DNA of 64,000 nucleotides from Curtobacterium luteum (GCF_001475545.1 NZ_LDQC01000002.1:1-64000); one strand, 5' to 3'; counted from the stretch's first letter, positions 26,059 to 34,644 are shown. Translations and numbers: made by a program. Notes: generated by a model not told the origin, from the letters alone.

Positions 26059-26930
26059 CCGTCGCGACACCCGAACGGACCGCCGCTGCACCGCGCAGTG
26101 GCGGTCCTGCCGTGCTCGCGCTCCGCGACGCCGCACTCTCCTACGGCGCGCGGAAGCTCTGGGACGGACTCGACCTCGACGTCGCGCCGGGGGAGTTCGT
26201 CGCGGTGCTCGGACCGAACGGTGCGGGCAAGACCTCGCTGCTGCGGACCGTCCTCGGCCAGCAGGCGCTGACGAGCGGCAGCATGTCGTTCCTCGGGCAG
26301 CGCGTCCGCCGCGGTCACCGGCGAATCGGGTACATCCCGCAGCAGCGGCTCATGGAGGCCGGCACCCCGCTCCGCGCGCGGGACATGGTCGCGCAGGGCG
26401 TCACGGGCCACCGGTGGGGCATCCGTCCGGCCTCGCGGACCGACCGTGCCCGGGTCGACCGGATCCTCGACGAGGTCGGGGCGACCGCGTTCGCCGACGC
26501 CCCGGTCGCCGAGCTCTCCGGCGGCGAGCAGCAGCGCACGCGCGTCGGGCAGGCGATCGCGGCCGACCCTGCGCTCCTGCTCTGCGACGAGCCGCTCATC
26601 TCGCTCGACCTGCGGCACCAGCGCGGCGTGACCGAGCTCATCGACCGCCAACGTCGGCAGCAGGGAGCCGCCGTCCTGTTCGTCACGCACGACGTCAACC
26701 CGATCCTCGACGTCGTCGACCGGGTGCTCTACATCGCCGGCGGCCGCTTCCGGATCGGTGCCCCGGACGAGGTGCTGCGCGCGGACGTGCTGAGCGACCT
26801 GTACGGCACGCCCGTCGACGTCGTGCGCACGATGGGACGCATCGTGATCGTCGGTGCGAACGAGGCTGCGCACGACCACCACTGCGACCCGGACCCGCAC
26901 GCGCCGAACACGGACGAGGGGCGGATCTGA
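26055..26930 (+). CDS. znuC: Zinc ABC transporter ATP-binding protein
   Basis: 291 residues, GTG start overlapping the znuA stop (GTGA). Walker A GPNGAGKTS, signature LSGGEQQR, Walker B LLLCDEPLISLD, and the H-loop VTHDV are all intact. The C-terminus is His-rich (HDHHCDPDPH), a feature of some zinc ATPases that may bind metal. Energises ZnuB. Confidence 0.93.
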   Translation: MTVATPERTAAAPRSGGPAVLALRDAALSYGARKLWDGLDLDVAPGEFVAVLGPNGAGKTSLLRTVLGQQALTSGSMSFLGQRVRRGHRRIGYIPQQRLMEAGTPLRARDMVAQGVTGHRWGIRPASRTDRARVDRILDEVGATAFADAPVAELSGGEQQRTRVGQAIAADPALLLCDEPLISLDLRHQRGVTELIDRQRRQQGAAVLFVTHDVNPILDVVDRVLYIAGGRFRIGAPDEVLRADVLSDLYGTPVDVVRTMGRIVIVGANEAAHDHHCDPDPHAPNTDEGRI

Positions 26931-27883
26931 TGGACGTGTGGTCGCAGGTCTTCTCCTTCCAGGACTACGGCGAGCTCCTCGTGCTCGTGCAGAACTCGAT
27001 CTGGGCGGGCGCCGTGCTCGGGATCGTCGGCGGGCTCATCGGCCCGTTCGTCGTCGCCCGGAACATGCCGTTCGCGGTGCACGGCATCTCGGAGCTCTCG
27101 TTCGCCGGCGCCTCGGCGTCGCTGCTCCTCGGGGTCAACGTCGTCACGGGCTCCCTCGTCGGGTCGGTGATCGCCGCGCTGCTCATCGGCGTGCTCGGCT
27201 CACGGGCCCGCGAGCGCAACTCGATCATCGCCGTGCTCATGCCGTTCGGACTCGGGCTCGGCATCCTCTGCCTCGCGCTCTACAGGGGCCGCGCGGCGAA
27301 CAAGTTCGGCCTGCTGACCGGGCAGATCGTCTCGGTGGACAATCCCCAGCTGACGTTCCTCATCGTCATCGCCGCGATCGTCGTCGCCACGCTGCTCGTC
27401 ATCTGGCGACCGCTGATGTTCTCCTCGGTCGACCCCGACGTGGCGGCCGCCGCGGGGATCCCGGTGCGGACGCTCGCGATCGTGTTCATGCTCGCGCTCG
27501 GGCTCGCCACCGCGGTGTCGGTGCAGATCGTCGGGGCGCTGCTCGTGCTCTCGCTGCTCGTCACGCCGGCTGCCGCGGCGCTCCGCCTGAGCTCGCACCC
27601 GGTCGTCGTGCCGGTGCTGTCGACGGTGTTCGCCGTCACGAGCGTCGTCGGCGGCATCCTGCTCGCCCTCGGTGGCGGCCTGCCGATCAGCCCCTACGTG
27701 ACGACCATCTCCTTCGCCATCTGGGTGGTGTGCCGCGTCGTCGGAGCGCGGAAGGACAAGCGTGGACGTGACCGCGTCGCACGACGCGAGCGGAGCGGCG
27801 GAGGCGATCCGGGCCTCCAGGCAGATGGTGCCGGAGCAGTAGATGGTGCCGGAGCAGCGACGAAGATCGGAGTCAGTGCGTGA
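26930..27883 (+). CDS. znuB: Zinc ABC transporter permease
   Basis: 317 residues with eight or nine TM segments; family landmarks are VVARNMPFAVHGISELSFAG and LLVLSLLVTPAAAALRLS. Coupled to znuC by TGATG. The last 40 residues are a hydrophilic tail that contains an 18-nt tandem duplication (27823-27858) and, at about 27807, a sequence matching half of the dispersed GGCCTGGAGG repeat. The tail thus looks grown from repeat DNA. The stop overlaps the zur start. Confidence 0.92.
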   Translation: MDVWSQVFSFQDYGELLVLVQNSIWAGAVLGIVGGLIGPFVVARNMPFAVHGISELSFAGASASLLLGVNVVTGSLVGSVIAALLIGVLGSRARERNSIIAVLMPFGLGLGILCLALYRGRAANKFGLLTGQIVSVDNPQLTFLIVIAAIVVATLLVIWRPLMFSSVDPDVAAAAGIPVRTLAIVFMLALGLATAVSVQIVGALLVLSLLVTPAAAALRLSSHPVVVPVLSTVFAVTSVVGGILLALGGGLPISPYVTTISFAIWVVCRVVGARKDKRGRDRVARRERSGGGDPGLQADGAGAVDGAGAATKIGVSA

Positions 27884-28293
27884 ACGCCGTGCAGAAGCCC
27901 AAGCGGAACACCTGGCAGCGTGAGGCCGTCCGCGGCGCACTCGACTCGACCGAGGGGTTCGTGAGCGCACAGGCGCTCCACCAGCACCTCCGGGAGGGCG
28001 GGTCCACGATCGGGCTCGCGACCGTCTACCGGGCGCTCGCCGACCTGGCGTCCGAGGGCGACGCGGACTCGCTGCAGCAGGACGGCGAGTCGCTCTACCG
28101 CGCCTGCACGACGGACAAGCACCACCATCACCTCATCTGCCGGAACTGCGGGCGTACCGTGGAGATCGAGGCGGATCCGGTCGAGCAGTGGGCACAGGAG
28201 GTCGCCGCGCAGCACGGCTTCACGAACGCGAGCCATGTCGTGGACATCTTCGGCGAGTGCGCAGCGTGCACCGCGGAGCGGTCGGGCGCGTAG
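27880..28293 (+). CDS. zur: Fur family zinc uptake regulator
   Basis: 137 residues, GTG start (GTGA overlap with znuB). N-terminal winged HTH (STIGLATVYRALADL), metal-sensing DKHHHHLICRNC, and structural zinc pairs CRNC and CAAC. Zinc-bound Zur represses uptake genes; here it closes its own regulated operon, giving negative feedback through the box at 25110-25126. Confidence 0.92.
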   Translation: MNAVQKPKRNTWQREAVRGALDSTEGFVSAQALHQHLREGGSTIGLATVYRALADLASEGDADSLQQDGESLYRACTTDKHHHHLICRNCGRTVEIEADPVEQWAQEVAAQHGFTNASHVVDIFGECAACTAERSGA

Positions 28294-28303
28294 CCTGCGC
28301 GGC

Positions 28304-28999
28304 ATGCACGTGATCCTGGTACCCGGGTTCTGGCTCGACGCGAGTGCGTGGGACGACGTCGCTCCGGTGCTGGTCGAGGCCGGCCACTCGGTGCAGGCCG
28401 TGACCCGTGCGGGCGACTCGCTCGACGAGCAGGTGGCGTCGCTCGTCGCGGTGCTCGACGAGGTCGCGACGGCTGACGAGCCGGTCGTGCTCGCGGGCCA
28501 CTCCGGCGCCGGGCCGGTCGCGTACATGGCGGCGGACCAGCGGCCAGCGCTCGTCGCGCACCTGCTCTACGTCGACACGTTCCCCGGCCCCGAGGGCGGC
28601 TGCGTGAACGACGAGCTGCCCGTGGTCGACGGGGCCGTGCCGCTGCCGTCGTGGGACGTCTGGGAGGCACCGACGCTCCGCGGGATGACCGACGAGGTGC
28701 GGGAGCGGTTCGAGCGCATCGCGATCCCCGAGCCGGCGTCCCTGCCCTCGGACCCGTTCCACTACTCGGACGCTGCTCGGCACACGATCCCCGCGACGGT
28801 GATCTCGTGTGAGATCCCGGCGACCGACCTCGCGCAGATGGTGAACGACCACCAGGCGTGGGCGGCCGAGCTCGTCGCGACGGAGGAGCTCACGATCGTG
28901 GGGCTCGAAACCGGGCACTGGCCGATGTTCACGGCGCCACGGGAGCTCGGCGAGCTCATGGTGCAGGCGCTCGCACCGAAGCCGACCGACGGACCGTAG
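28304..28999 (+). CDS. Alpha/beta hydrolase
   Basis: 231 residues, starting MHVILVPGFWLDASAW, the usual first strand and oxyanion-loop sequence of small alpha/beta hydrolases. Nucleophile elbow GHSGAG; catalytic His in ETGHWPMF. A TAGCCT hexamer precedes the ATG, so it may have its own promoter despite being only 10 nt after zur. Substrate unknown. Confidence 0.85.
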   Translation: MHVILVPGFWLDASAWDDVAPVLVEAGHSVQAVTRAGDSLDEQVASLVAVLDEVATADEPVVLAGHSGAGPVAYMAADQRPALVAHLLYVDTFPGPEGGCVNDELPVVDGAVPLPSWDVWEAPTLRGMTDEVRERFERIAIPEPASLPSDPFHYSDAARHTIPATVISCEIPATDLAQMVNDHQAWAAELVATEELTIVGLETGHWPMFTAPRELGELMVQALAPKPTDGP

Positions 29000-29257
29000 G
29001 CGGGCCGCGGGCTCCGGCGGGAGCCGGGGGCTGCGCTGGGCTGAGGTCGGTCGCACGACGCGCCGCCAGCGTTCCACCGTGGTCGCACGAAGTGTCGCCC
29101 GGGCGGGACGTGAGCGGCACGTCCTGCGACCAACGCCGACCCACGAACGCCACCAGCCTTCGCCCTCCCCGCGCACGAGACGGACCGCAGCCGCGCGCGC
29201 CGGACCCGCACCGTGCCTCCAGGCCGACGCGGGCACGCCCGCACCACCCGTCCCGGC

Positions 29258-29286
29258 TTGCGACACGCCCGACGCTCGCGTAACGT
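29258..29286 (+). promoter_or_regulatory. Promoter for rpmB-rpmG-rpsN
   Basis: TTGCGA-N17-TAACGT. The -10 is followed by TGTCC; read on the other strand GGACAACGTTA is close to, but one base shorter than, the GACAACCGTTA half of the znu Zur box. Zur control is therefore possible but not shown. Confidence 0.5.
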
Positions 29287-29467
29287 TGTCCTCTGGTCCT
29301 CCGCGCCCGCGCGGAGAACAGCTCGTTCCAAGCCCTCCGACCGTCGCGAACGCCGCGGTCGCGCGGTGTCCGACGGCCCTTCGACAGGGTCAGCGGGCCT
29401 GGGCGGTGCGCACAACCCCCTCGCCGGTCCCCGGACCAGCGCGTGCGCACCAGGCAAGTGACCTTGG

Positions 29468-29487
29468 GTGCGGTCGTCCGACCGCAC
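29468..29487 (+). promoter_or_regulatory. Hairpin in the rpmB leader
   Basis: GTGCGGTCG-TC-CGACCGCAC, ending 7 nt before the AGGAGG ribosome-binding site. Placed to affect initiation of rpmB. Confidence 0.5.
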
Positions 29488-29505
29488 GGTACTCAGGAGG
29501 AAACC

Positions 29506-29742
29506 ATGGCAGCAGTGTGCCAGGTGACCGGCGCCACCCCCGGCTTCGGTCACAACATCTCGCACTCGCACCGCCGGACGAAGCGCCGCTTCGACCCGAA
29601 CGTGCAGAAGAAGACGTACTACGTGCCCTCGCTTCGTCGTAACGTCACGCTCACGCTCAGCGCAAAGGGCATCAAGGTGATCGACGCACGCGGCATCGAG
29701 TCCGTCGTGAAGGATCTCCTCGCCCGTGGGGAGAAGATCTGA
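29506..29742 (+). CDS. rpmB: 50S ribosomal protein L28
   Basis: 78 residues. [20 protein letters not shown] and the following KRRF match L28. It lacks the CxxC pairs of the zinc-binding (C+) form and resembles the E. coli-type, so it needs no zinc. AGGAGG precedes the ATG. TGATG overlap with rpmG. Confidence 0.95.
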   Translation: MAAVCQVTGATPGFGHNISHSHRRTKRRFDPNVQKKTYYVPSLRRNVTLTLSAKGIKVIDARGIESVVKDLLARGEKI

Positions 29743-29912
29743 TGGCGAAAAAGGGTCAGGACATCCGTCCGATCATCAAGCTCCGCTCCACGGCGGGCAC
29801 CGGGTTCACCTACGTGACCAAGAAGAACCGTCGCAACAACCCGGACCGTCTCGTGCTGAAGAAGTACGACCCGGTGGTCCGCAAGCACGTCGACTTCCGT
29901 GAGGAGCGCTAA
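29742..29912 (+). CDS. rpmG: 50S ribosomal protein L33
   Basis: 56 residues ([20 protein letters not shown]...). L33 of the cysteine-free (C-) type: the usual CxxC zinc pairs are absent. Coupled to rpmB by a one-base overlap. Confidence 0.95.
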   Translation: MAKKGQDIRPIIKLRSTAGTGFTYVTKKNRRNNPDRLVLKKYDPVVRKHVDFREER

Positions 29913-29914
29913 GC

Positions 29915-30220
29915 ATGGCGAAGAAGAGCAAGATCGCGAAGAACAACCAGCGCGCCGAGGTCATCGCGCGCTACGCCGAGCGTCGTCTCGAGCTGAAGAA
30001 GGCCCTCGTGGACCCGAACGGCACCGACGAGTCGCGTGAGGCTGCCCGCGTCGGCCTGCAGAAGCTCCCGCGCGACGCGTCGCCGGTGCGCTACCGCAAC
30101 CGCGACGCCATCGACGGTCGCCCCCGTGGCCACCTCGGTGAGTACGGCATCAGCCGTGTCCGCTTCCGCGACATGGCCCACCGTGGCGAGCTCCCCGGCA
30201 TCACGAAGAGCTCCTGGTAA
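29915..30220 (+). CDS. rpsN: 30S ribosomal protein S14, cysteine-free type
   Basis: 101 residues; the long C- form of S14 (short C+ forms are about 61 residues with CxxC). The C-terminus [15 protein letters not shown] is diagnostic. In other actinobacteria such zinc-free L28/L33/S14 sets are Zur-controlled substitutes that free zinc during starvation; here they sit right after the zinc operon. Confidence 0.95.
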   Translation: MAKKSKIAKNNQRAEVIARYAERRLELKKALVDPNGTDESREAARVGLQKLPRDASPVRYRNRDAIDGRPRGHLGEYGISRVRFRDMAHRGELPGITKSSW

Positions 30221-30536
30221 GCATCCGCTTCCCGTCGGACGCCCCGTCACCCGTTGGTGGCGGGGCGTTCGTGTTCCCTCGGCGGGAGCCGGTGTCCCCC
30301 TCGGTGGGACGCCGGGTGTGCTCGGCCGGACCGCCGGGTTCGCTCGGCAGGGCCTGTGAGCGGGGTACACGGGTCGTCACATCGGCCACATCTGCCCCGT
30401 CAGACCCGCGACAGGCCCGGAAATCCGGGCGAGTCGGCCGGAAACGCCCTGGGTGGCTGGTAGGTTCGACCCCGGTTCCACGGGCATCGCGCCTGATGGC
30501 CCGACCGATACCGAAGAAGTCCGAGGAGGACATCCA
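30221..30536. other. Non-coding region between rpsN and hup
   Basis: Contains the rpsN terminator (30240-30267), a possible CCGGAAATCCGG dyad, and a weak promoter for hup with TAGGTT at 30461-30466. The 5' leader of hup would be about 65 nt. Nothing else seen. Confidence 0.5.
30240..30267 (+). terminator. Terminator of the ribosomal protein operon
   Basis: CGCCCCG (30240-30246) pairs with CGGGGCG (30261-30267), reinforced inside by CAC/GTG, and is followed by TTCGTGTTCC. Confidence 0.75.
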
Positions 30537-30824
30537 ATGGCTGACAAGTCCCTGAACCGTACCGAGCTCGTCGCTGCCGTCGCGCAGGAGTCCGGCCAGA
30601 GCCAGGCCACCGTGAACGGCGTCGTCGACGCGCTGTTCAGCGTCGTCTCGAGCTCGGTTGCCGACGGCACCAAGGTCACGATCCCCGGCTGGATCGCCTT
30701 CGAGAAGACCCACCGCGCCGCTCGCACGGGCCGCAACCCGCAGACGGGTGAGGCCATCGAGATCGCCGCGAGCGACTCGGTCAAGGTCAGCGCCGGCTCG
30801 AAGCTGAAGGCCGCTGTCAAGTAA
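30537..30824 (+). CDS. hup: DNA-binding protein HU
   Basis: 95 residues. The histone-like fold is clear: NRTELVAAVAQESGQSQATV at the N-terminus, IPGWIAFEKTHRAARTGRNP for the DNA-binding arm, and a short Lys-containing end. It lacks the long Lys/Ala tail of mycobacterial HupB. GAGGAGG precedes the ATG. Bends and compacts DNA. Followed by a strong terminator. Confidence 0.95.
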   Translation: MADKSLNRTELVAAVAQESGQSQATVNGVVDALFSVVSSSVADGTKVTIPGWIAFEKTHRAARTGRNPQTGEAIEIAASDSVKVSAGSKLKAAVK

Positions 30825-30842
30825 GACGGTTCTGCTGGTGGG

Positions 30843-30864
30843 AGGGACGGCTGCGGCCGTCCCT
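30843..30864 (+). terminator. Intrinsic terminator of hup
   Basis: AGGGACGGC-TGCG-GCCGTCCCT, a perfect 9-bp stem followed by TTCG, 18 nt after the stop. Confidence 0.85.
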
Positions 30865-30883
30865 TTCGCATGTCCGCCCCTCC

Positions 30884-30903
30884 ACCGGCCTGGAGGCACG
30901 GAT
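30884..30903. repeat. Half copy of the GGCCTGGAGG repeat
   Basis: CGGCCTGGAGGCACGGATC. Its complement matches the half copy at 50361-50384 over 21 of 22 nt. Confidence 0.6.
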
Positions 30904-30965
30904 CACCGCCCACAGGTCGCCGCGGCGGATTCTGTGGCCGGGTGGGCAACGCCTAGGCTTGTCGG

Positions 30966-33137
30966 GTGAACCGGATCGCGCGCACCATCGGCCCCGCCGT
31001 GCTGCTGCTCGCCGCGTTCTTCTCCCTGTTGGTCGCGCTGGTGATCGGTGGGGGAGCGAACCCCGCGCTGATCGCCGACCCCGGCGCGGTCGTGCGCTTC
31101 GGACTGCCGATCGCGCGCGTCGTGGTCGACCTCGCCGCAGCGGCCACCATCGGCGGGCTCGCCCTGACGACGATCGGGCTCTCGCGCACCGCTCCGGAGT
31201 GGGACCGCGCGATCGACGTCGCTGCCGCCTCCGCCGGGCTCTGGACGGTGTCGAGCGTCGTCGCGACGTTCTTCACGTTCCTCAGCGTCGCGGGGTCGCA
31301 GGTCTCGCTCGACGAGCAGTTCGGGCAGTCGATGGGGGTGTTCCTCACCGGGACGGACCTCGGGCTCGCCTGGCTCGTGACGGTCCTCGTCGCCGCCTCG
31401 GTCACGGTGCTCTGCTTCGCCGTACGGGCGCGGGGCATGGTCGCCCTCACCGCCGGGGTCGCGATGATCGGCCTCGTCCCGCTCGCGCAGCAGGGGCACG
31501 CCGCCGGCACCGCGAGCCACGACGCCGCGGTCACCGCGCTCGGGCTGCACCTCGTCGGTGCTGCGCTGTGGGTCGGCGGACTCGTGATGGTCGTCCTCGT
31601 CCGCCCGGTCCTCGGCGGAGATCGGCTGCCGCTCGTCGTCGGCCGGTACTCGAGCATCGCGCTCGGGTGCTTCGTGCTCGTCGCGGTCTCCGGGACGGCA
31701 TCGGCGCAGATCCGGGTCGGGACGTACCCGAACCTGCTCACGCCGTACGGCGTCCTCGTGCTCGTCAAGATCGCCGCCATCGTCGCGATGGGGCTCATCG
31801 GTGTGGTCCAGCGGCAGCGGACCATCCGCTCCCTGACCGTTCGGCCCGAGCGCAGCCGTGCGTTCTGGGCGCTCGTCGTGACCGAGCTCGCGGTCATGGG
31901 TGTCGCGTCCGGGTTCGCCGCGGCACTCGGCCGGACCGCCACCCCGACGGACCAGATCGCGCTGAGCAAGACGACCGACCCGACACCGGCCGAGCTGCTC
32001 ACGGACGACCCGCTCCCGCACGCTCCGGGCGCATGGGGCTGGTTGGCGTCGTGGAACATCGACCTCTTGTGGCTCATGGCGGCCGTCCTGCTCGCCGCGA
32101 CGTACGTGGCCGGGGTGGTCCGGCTGCGTCGACGCGGAGAATCCTGGCCCGTCCGACGCTCGATCGCTGCGGGCATCGCCGTCGTGTGCCTCGTGGTCGC
32201 GACCTCGGGGTCGCTCCACACCTACGACCGTTTCCTCGTCTCCGCGAACGTCGGCGCCCACGTGCTCCTCGGACTCGTCGTCCCGGCGCTCGCCTGGGCA
32301 GCCGCGCCCGTGCAGCTCGTCCGCGCGGCGGTCCACCCTCGTCGTGACGGCAGCACCGGCGTCCGGGAGTGGACCGACGTCCTCGTCGACAACGCCGTCG
32401 TCCGGTACCTCGTCCAGCCGTTCCCCGCGTTCCTCCTGCTCGCGGGCATCTGGTGGGCCTTCTTCGACAGCCAGGCGCTGCGGTGGTCCGTGAGCGACCC
32501 CACCGGACGCACGGTCATCGACGCGGTGTTCCTGCTCGTCGGGCTCGTCGCGGTGCCCGGGCTGCTGACCCCGGTCGCGGCGGGAGCACAGCGGGCGTCG
32601 TGGTCCGCGGCCGTCGTCCGGATCGTCGGCGGCATCGTGGTCGCGGCGGGTCTCGTCTCGCTCGGCATCGCGATGCAGGGGCCGCTCGGGCTCCTGCAGG
32701 CGTCGTGGTTCGGCGCGATGGGCCGGACGTGGGGGACCGAGCCGTCCGTCGACCAGGCGCGCGCCGGCACGGTGCTCGTCACGTCCGGGATCGCGGTCGT
32801 GGTGCTCGTCGTCGTGGTGGTGCTCGTGCGGCTGCGGCTGGACGCGGCTGTGACGGAGACCGGAGCGCCGACGGACGCCGGAGCCGAGGCATCGGTCGCG
32901 CCGGCTGACTCCTCGCTGTCGCGCACCGTGGCGGACGACGCGACTCGTGGTGTCGGAGGGCGACGTCCGTCTGCGGGTGCGACGTCCCGGGCTTCGGCTG
33001 TCCTGGACAGCGACCCCGACGACTTCGACGACGCGAGCGACGACAGCGAACCCGGTCACGCGCCCGGCGGGGGCGACGTGGCGGGGGCGACCCGGGCCTC
33101 CCGGCCGAGCAGCGGCCACGGGGCGGACGCGCCGTGA
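30966..33137 (+). CDS. CopD-CtaG fusion membrane protein, degenerate CtaG half
   Basis: 723 residues, about 15 TM segments. The N-terminal half is a CopD copper-resistance domain, with GHAAGTASHDAAVTALGLHL preserved. The C-terminal half aligns with CtaG/Caa3_CtaG (cytochrome oxidase copper assembly). There the family's SHMVQHMLLM reads ANVGAHVLLG, and the later SHEWH...HFLLSGYLF segment lacks its histidines, so copper handling by this half is doubtful. The last 90 residues are hydrophilic. GTG start six nt after TAGGCT. The stop overlaps the helicase start. A second, intact paralogue lies at 52177-54222. Confidence 0.85.
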   Translation: MNRIARTIGPAVLLLAAFFSLLVALVIGGGANPALIADPGAVVRFGLPIARVVVDLAAAATIGGLALTTIGLSRTAPEWDRAIDVAAASAGLWTVSSVVATFFTFLSVAGSQVSLDEQFGQSMGVFLTGTDLGLAWLVTVLVAASVTVLCFAVRARGMVALTAGVAMIGLVPLAQQGHAAGTASHDAAVTALGLHLVGAALWVGGLVMVVLVRPVLGGDRLPLVVGRYSSIALGCFVLVAVSGTASAQIRVGTYPNLLTPYGVLVLVKIAAIVAMGLIGVVQRQRTIRSLTVRPERSRAFWALVVTELAVMGVASGFAAALGRTATPTDQIALSKTTDPTPAELLTDDPLPHAPGAWGWLASWNIDLLWLMAAVLLAATYVAGVVRLRRRGESWPVRRSIAAGIAVVCLVVATSGSLHTYDRFLVSANVGAHVLLGLVVPALAWAAAPVQLVRAAVHPRRDGSTGVREWTDVLVDNAVVRYLVQPFPAFLLLAGIWWAFFDSQALRWSVSDPTGRTVIDAVFLLVGLVAVPGLLTPVAAGAQRASWSAAVVRIVGGIVVAAGLVSLGIAMQGPLGLLQASWFGAMGRTWGTEPSVDQARAGTVLVTSGIAVVVLVVVVVLVRLRLDAAVTETGAPTDAGAEASVAPADSSLSRTVADDATRGVGGRRPSAGATSRASAVLDSDPDDFDDASDDSEPGHAPGGGDVAGATRASRPSSGHGADAP

Positions 33138-34438
33138 CCGTCGAGCTCAGCGCCGAACAGCGCGCCGTCTTCGACTACATCGAGCACACCCGCGACCACG
33201 TCTTCATCACCGGACGCGCCGGGACGGGCAAGTCGACCCTCCTGAACCACCTGTCGTGGAACACCGAGAAGCAGGTCGTGATCTGCGCGCCGACCGGCGT
33301 CGCCGCGCTGAACGTGGGCGGCCAGACGATCCACTCGCTGTTCCGGTTGCCGATCGGTCTCATCGCCGATGCCGAGCTCCGGCAGGGACCGGACACCCGG
33401 AAGCTCCTCAACACGATCGACACCCTCGTGATCGACGAGGTCTCGATGGTGAACGCCGACCTGCTCGACGCCATGGACCGGTCGCTCCGCAAGGCCCGCG
33501 GGCGCCAGTTCGAGGCGTTCGGCGGCGTGCAGGTCGTCATGTTCGGCGACCCGTACCAGCTCCCGCCGGTGCCGGGCGACGGCGACGAGCGCGCGTACTT
33601 CACCGACCACTACCGGTCGATGTGGTTCTTCGACGCGAAGGTCTGGCTCGAGGCCGAGCTGCACATCGTCGAGCTCGCGACCGTGCACCGGCAGCGCGAC
33701 GACGCCTTCGCGGCGATGCTCACCGCCGTGCGGCACGGTCGGGTGACCGCGGACATCGCCGGGCAGCTCAACACCGCGGGAGCACGGCCGGCGCCCGACG
33801 ACGCGATCACGCTCGCGACGCGGAACGACACCGTGGCACGCATCAACAAGGCGGCGCTCGACCGGCTGCCCGGGAAGGTGAAGACCGCCCGGGCCGACGT
33901 CAACGGCGACTTCGGCGGGCGGAACTTCCCCGCGGACGAGGCCCTCGAGCTGAAGCCCGGGGCGCACGTGATGTTCCTCCGCAACGACCCCGACCAGCGC
34001 TGGGTGAACGGCACGCTCGGTGTCGTGACCACGATCCGCGACACGGTGTGGGTCGACGTCGACGGGGAGTCGTTCGAGGTCCAGCCGTCCGTGTGGGAGA
34101 AGTTCAAGTACTCCTACGACCCGGACAAGAAGGAGCTCAAGAAGGACACCGTGGGGGAGTTCCAGCAGTTCCCGCTCCGGCTGGCCTGGGCGGTGACGAT
34201 CCACAAGTCGCAGGGCAGTACCTACGACCGCGCCGTGGTCGACCTCGGCAACCGGGTGTTCAGCGCCGGGCAGACGTACGTCGCGTTGTCGCGGCTGACC
34301 TCCCTCGAGGGGCTGTACCTGACCAGACCGTTGCGTCCGCAGGACATCATCGTGGACCTCGACGTCCGGCGGTTCATGTCCGAGGCGCCTCGCGTGGTCG
34401 CGACCGAGCTCGAGGCGCCGGAGCCGGCCGACGGCTGA
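33134..34438 (+). CDS. PIF1-like SF1B DNA helicase / AAA ATPase
   Basis: 434 residues. Walker A GRAGTGKST (about 27-35), Walker B VIDEVSM, GDPYQLPPV (motif III), and C-terminal TIHKSQGSTYD (motifs V/VI region) with YVALSRLTSLEGLYL. This is the PIF1/RecD2-like layout, unwinding DNA 5' to 3'. GTG start overlapping the CopD-CtaG stop (GTGA), an odd functional pairing. Confidence 0.88.
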   Translation: MTVELSAEQRAVFDYIEHTRDHVFITGRAGTGKSTLLNHLSWNTEKQVVICAPTGVAALNVGGQTIHSLFRLPIGLIADAELRQGPDTRKLLNTIDTLVIDEVSMVNADLLDAMDRSLRKARGRQFEAFGGVQVVMFGDPYQLPPVPGDGDERAYFTDHYRSMWFFDAKVWLEAELHIVELATVHRQRDDAFAAMLTAVRHGRVTADIAGQLNTAGARPAPDDAITLATRNDTVARINKAALDRLPGKVKTARADVNGDFGGRNFPADEALELKPGAHVMFLRNDPDQRWVNGTLGVVTTIRDTVWVDVDGESFEVQPSVWEKFKYSYDPDKKELKKDTVGEFQQFPLRLAWAVTIHKSQGSTYDRAVVDLGNRVFSAGQTYVALSRLTSLEGLYLTRPLRPQDIIVDLDVRRFMSEAPRVVATELEAPEPADG

Positions 34439-34500
34439 GGCCGGTCCGGGCCGGTTCGGACGCCGGCGCCCGGTGCGGTCTGCGTTCGCGCCCCGCGCCC

Positions 34501-34540
34501 GGTGTGGTTCGCGTTCGCACAACCGAAGTCCGTCCGAACC
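34501..34540. repeat. Second repeat family, GCGTTCGCACAACC element
   Basis: GCGTTCGCACAACC followed by GAAGTCCGTCCGAACCAC; GTGGTTCG just before it pairs with CGAACCAC. The core recurs inverted at 52045-52112. Confidence 0.55.
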
Positions 34541-34609
34541 ACGTCGATCGGCGGCGCGGATCGTCGTTGGTCGTGCGCAGCCAGCGGTGGCCGTGCGCCC
34601 GGACGCGAC

Positions 34610-34644
34610 GACGCCCCGCCGACCACGCGGGTCGACGGGGCGTC
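34610..34644 (-). terminator. Terminator of the DUF4383 gene
   Basis: Outer stem GACGCCCCG/CGGGGCGTC (9 bp) plus inner CGACC/GGTCG, just beyond the stop of the minus-strand gene. Confidence 0.8.

Larger units (their letters stand above)
29000..29505. other. 506-bp non-coding region before the ribosomal protein cluster
   Basis: Holds no convincing gene. It contains GTCGCACGA-type short repeats (29050-29140), a half copy of the dispersed repeat (GTGCCTCCAGGCCG at about 29213-29226), the promoter at 29258-29286, a roughly 220-nt untranslated leader, and a dyad next to the rpmB RBS. Confidence 0.6.

Noticed and set aside
29281-29294. Definite Zur box at the rpmB promoter
   Set aside because: The match to the znu box is one base short in spacing and lacks the outer TGA/TCA; kept only as a possibility.
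30903-33119. Long minus-strand frame opposite the CopD-CtaG gene
   Set aside because: Low-complexity Arg/Asp/Glu-rich shadow of a membrane protein gene; no motif.
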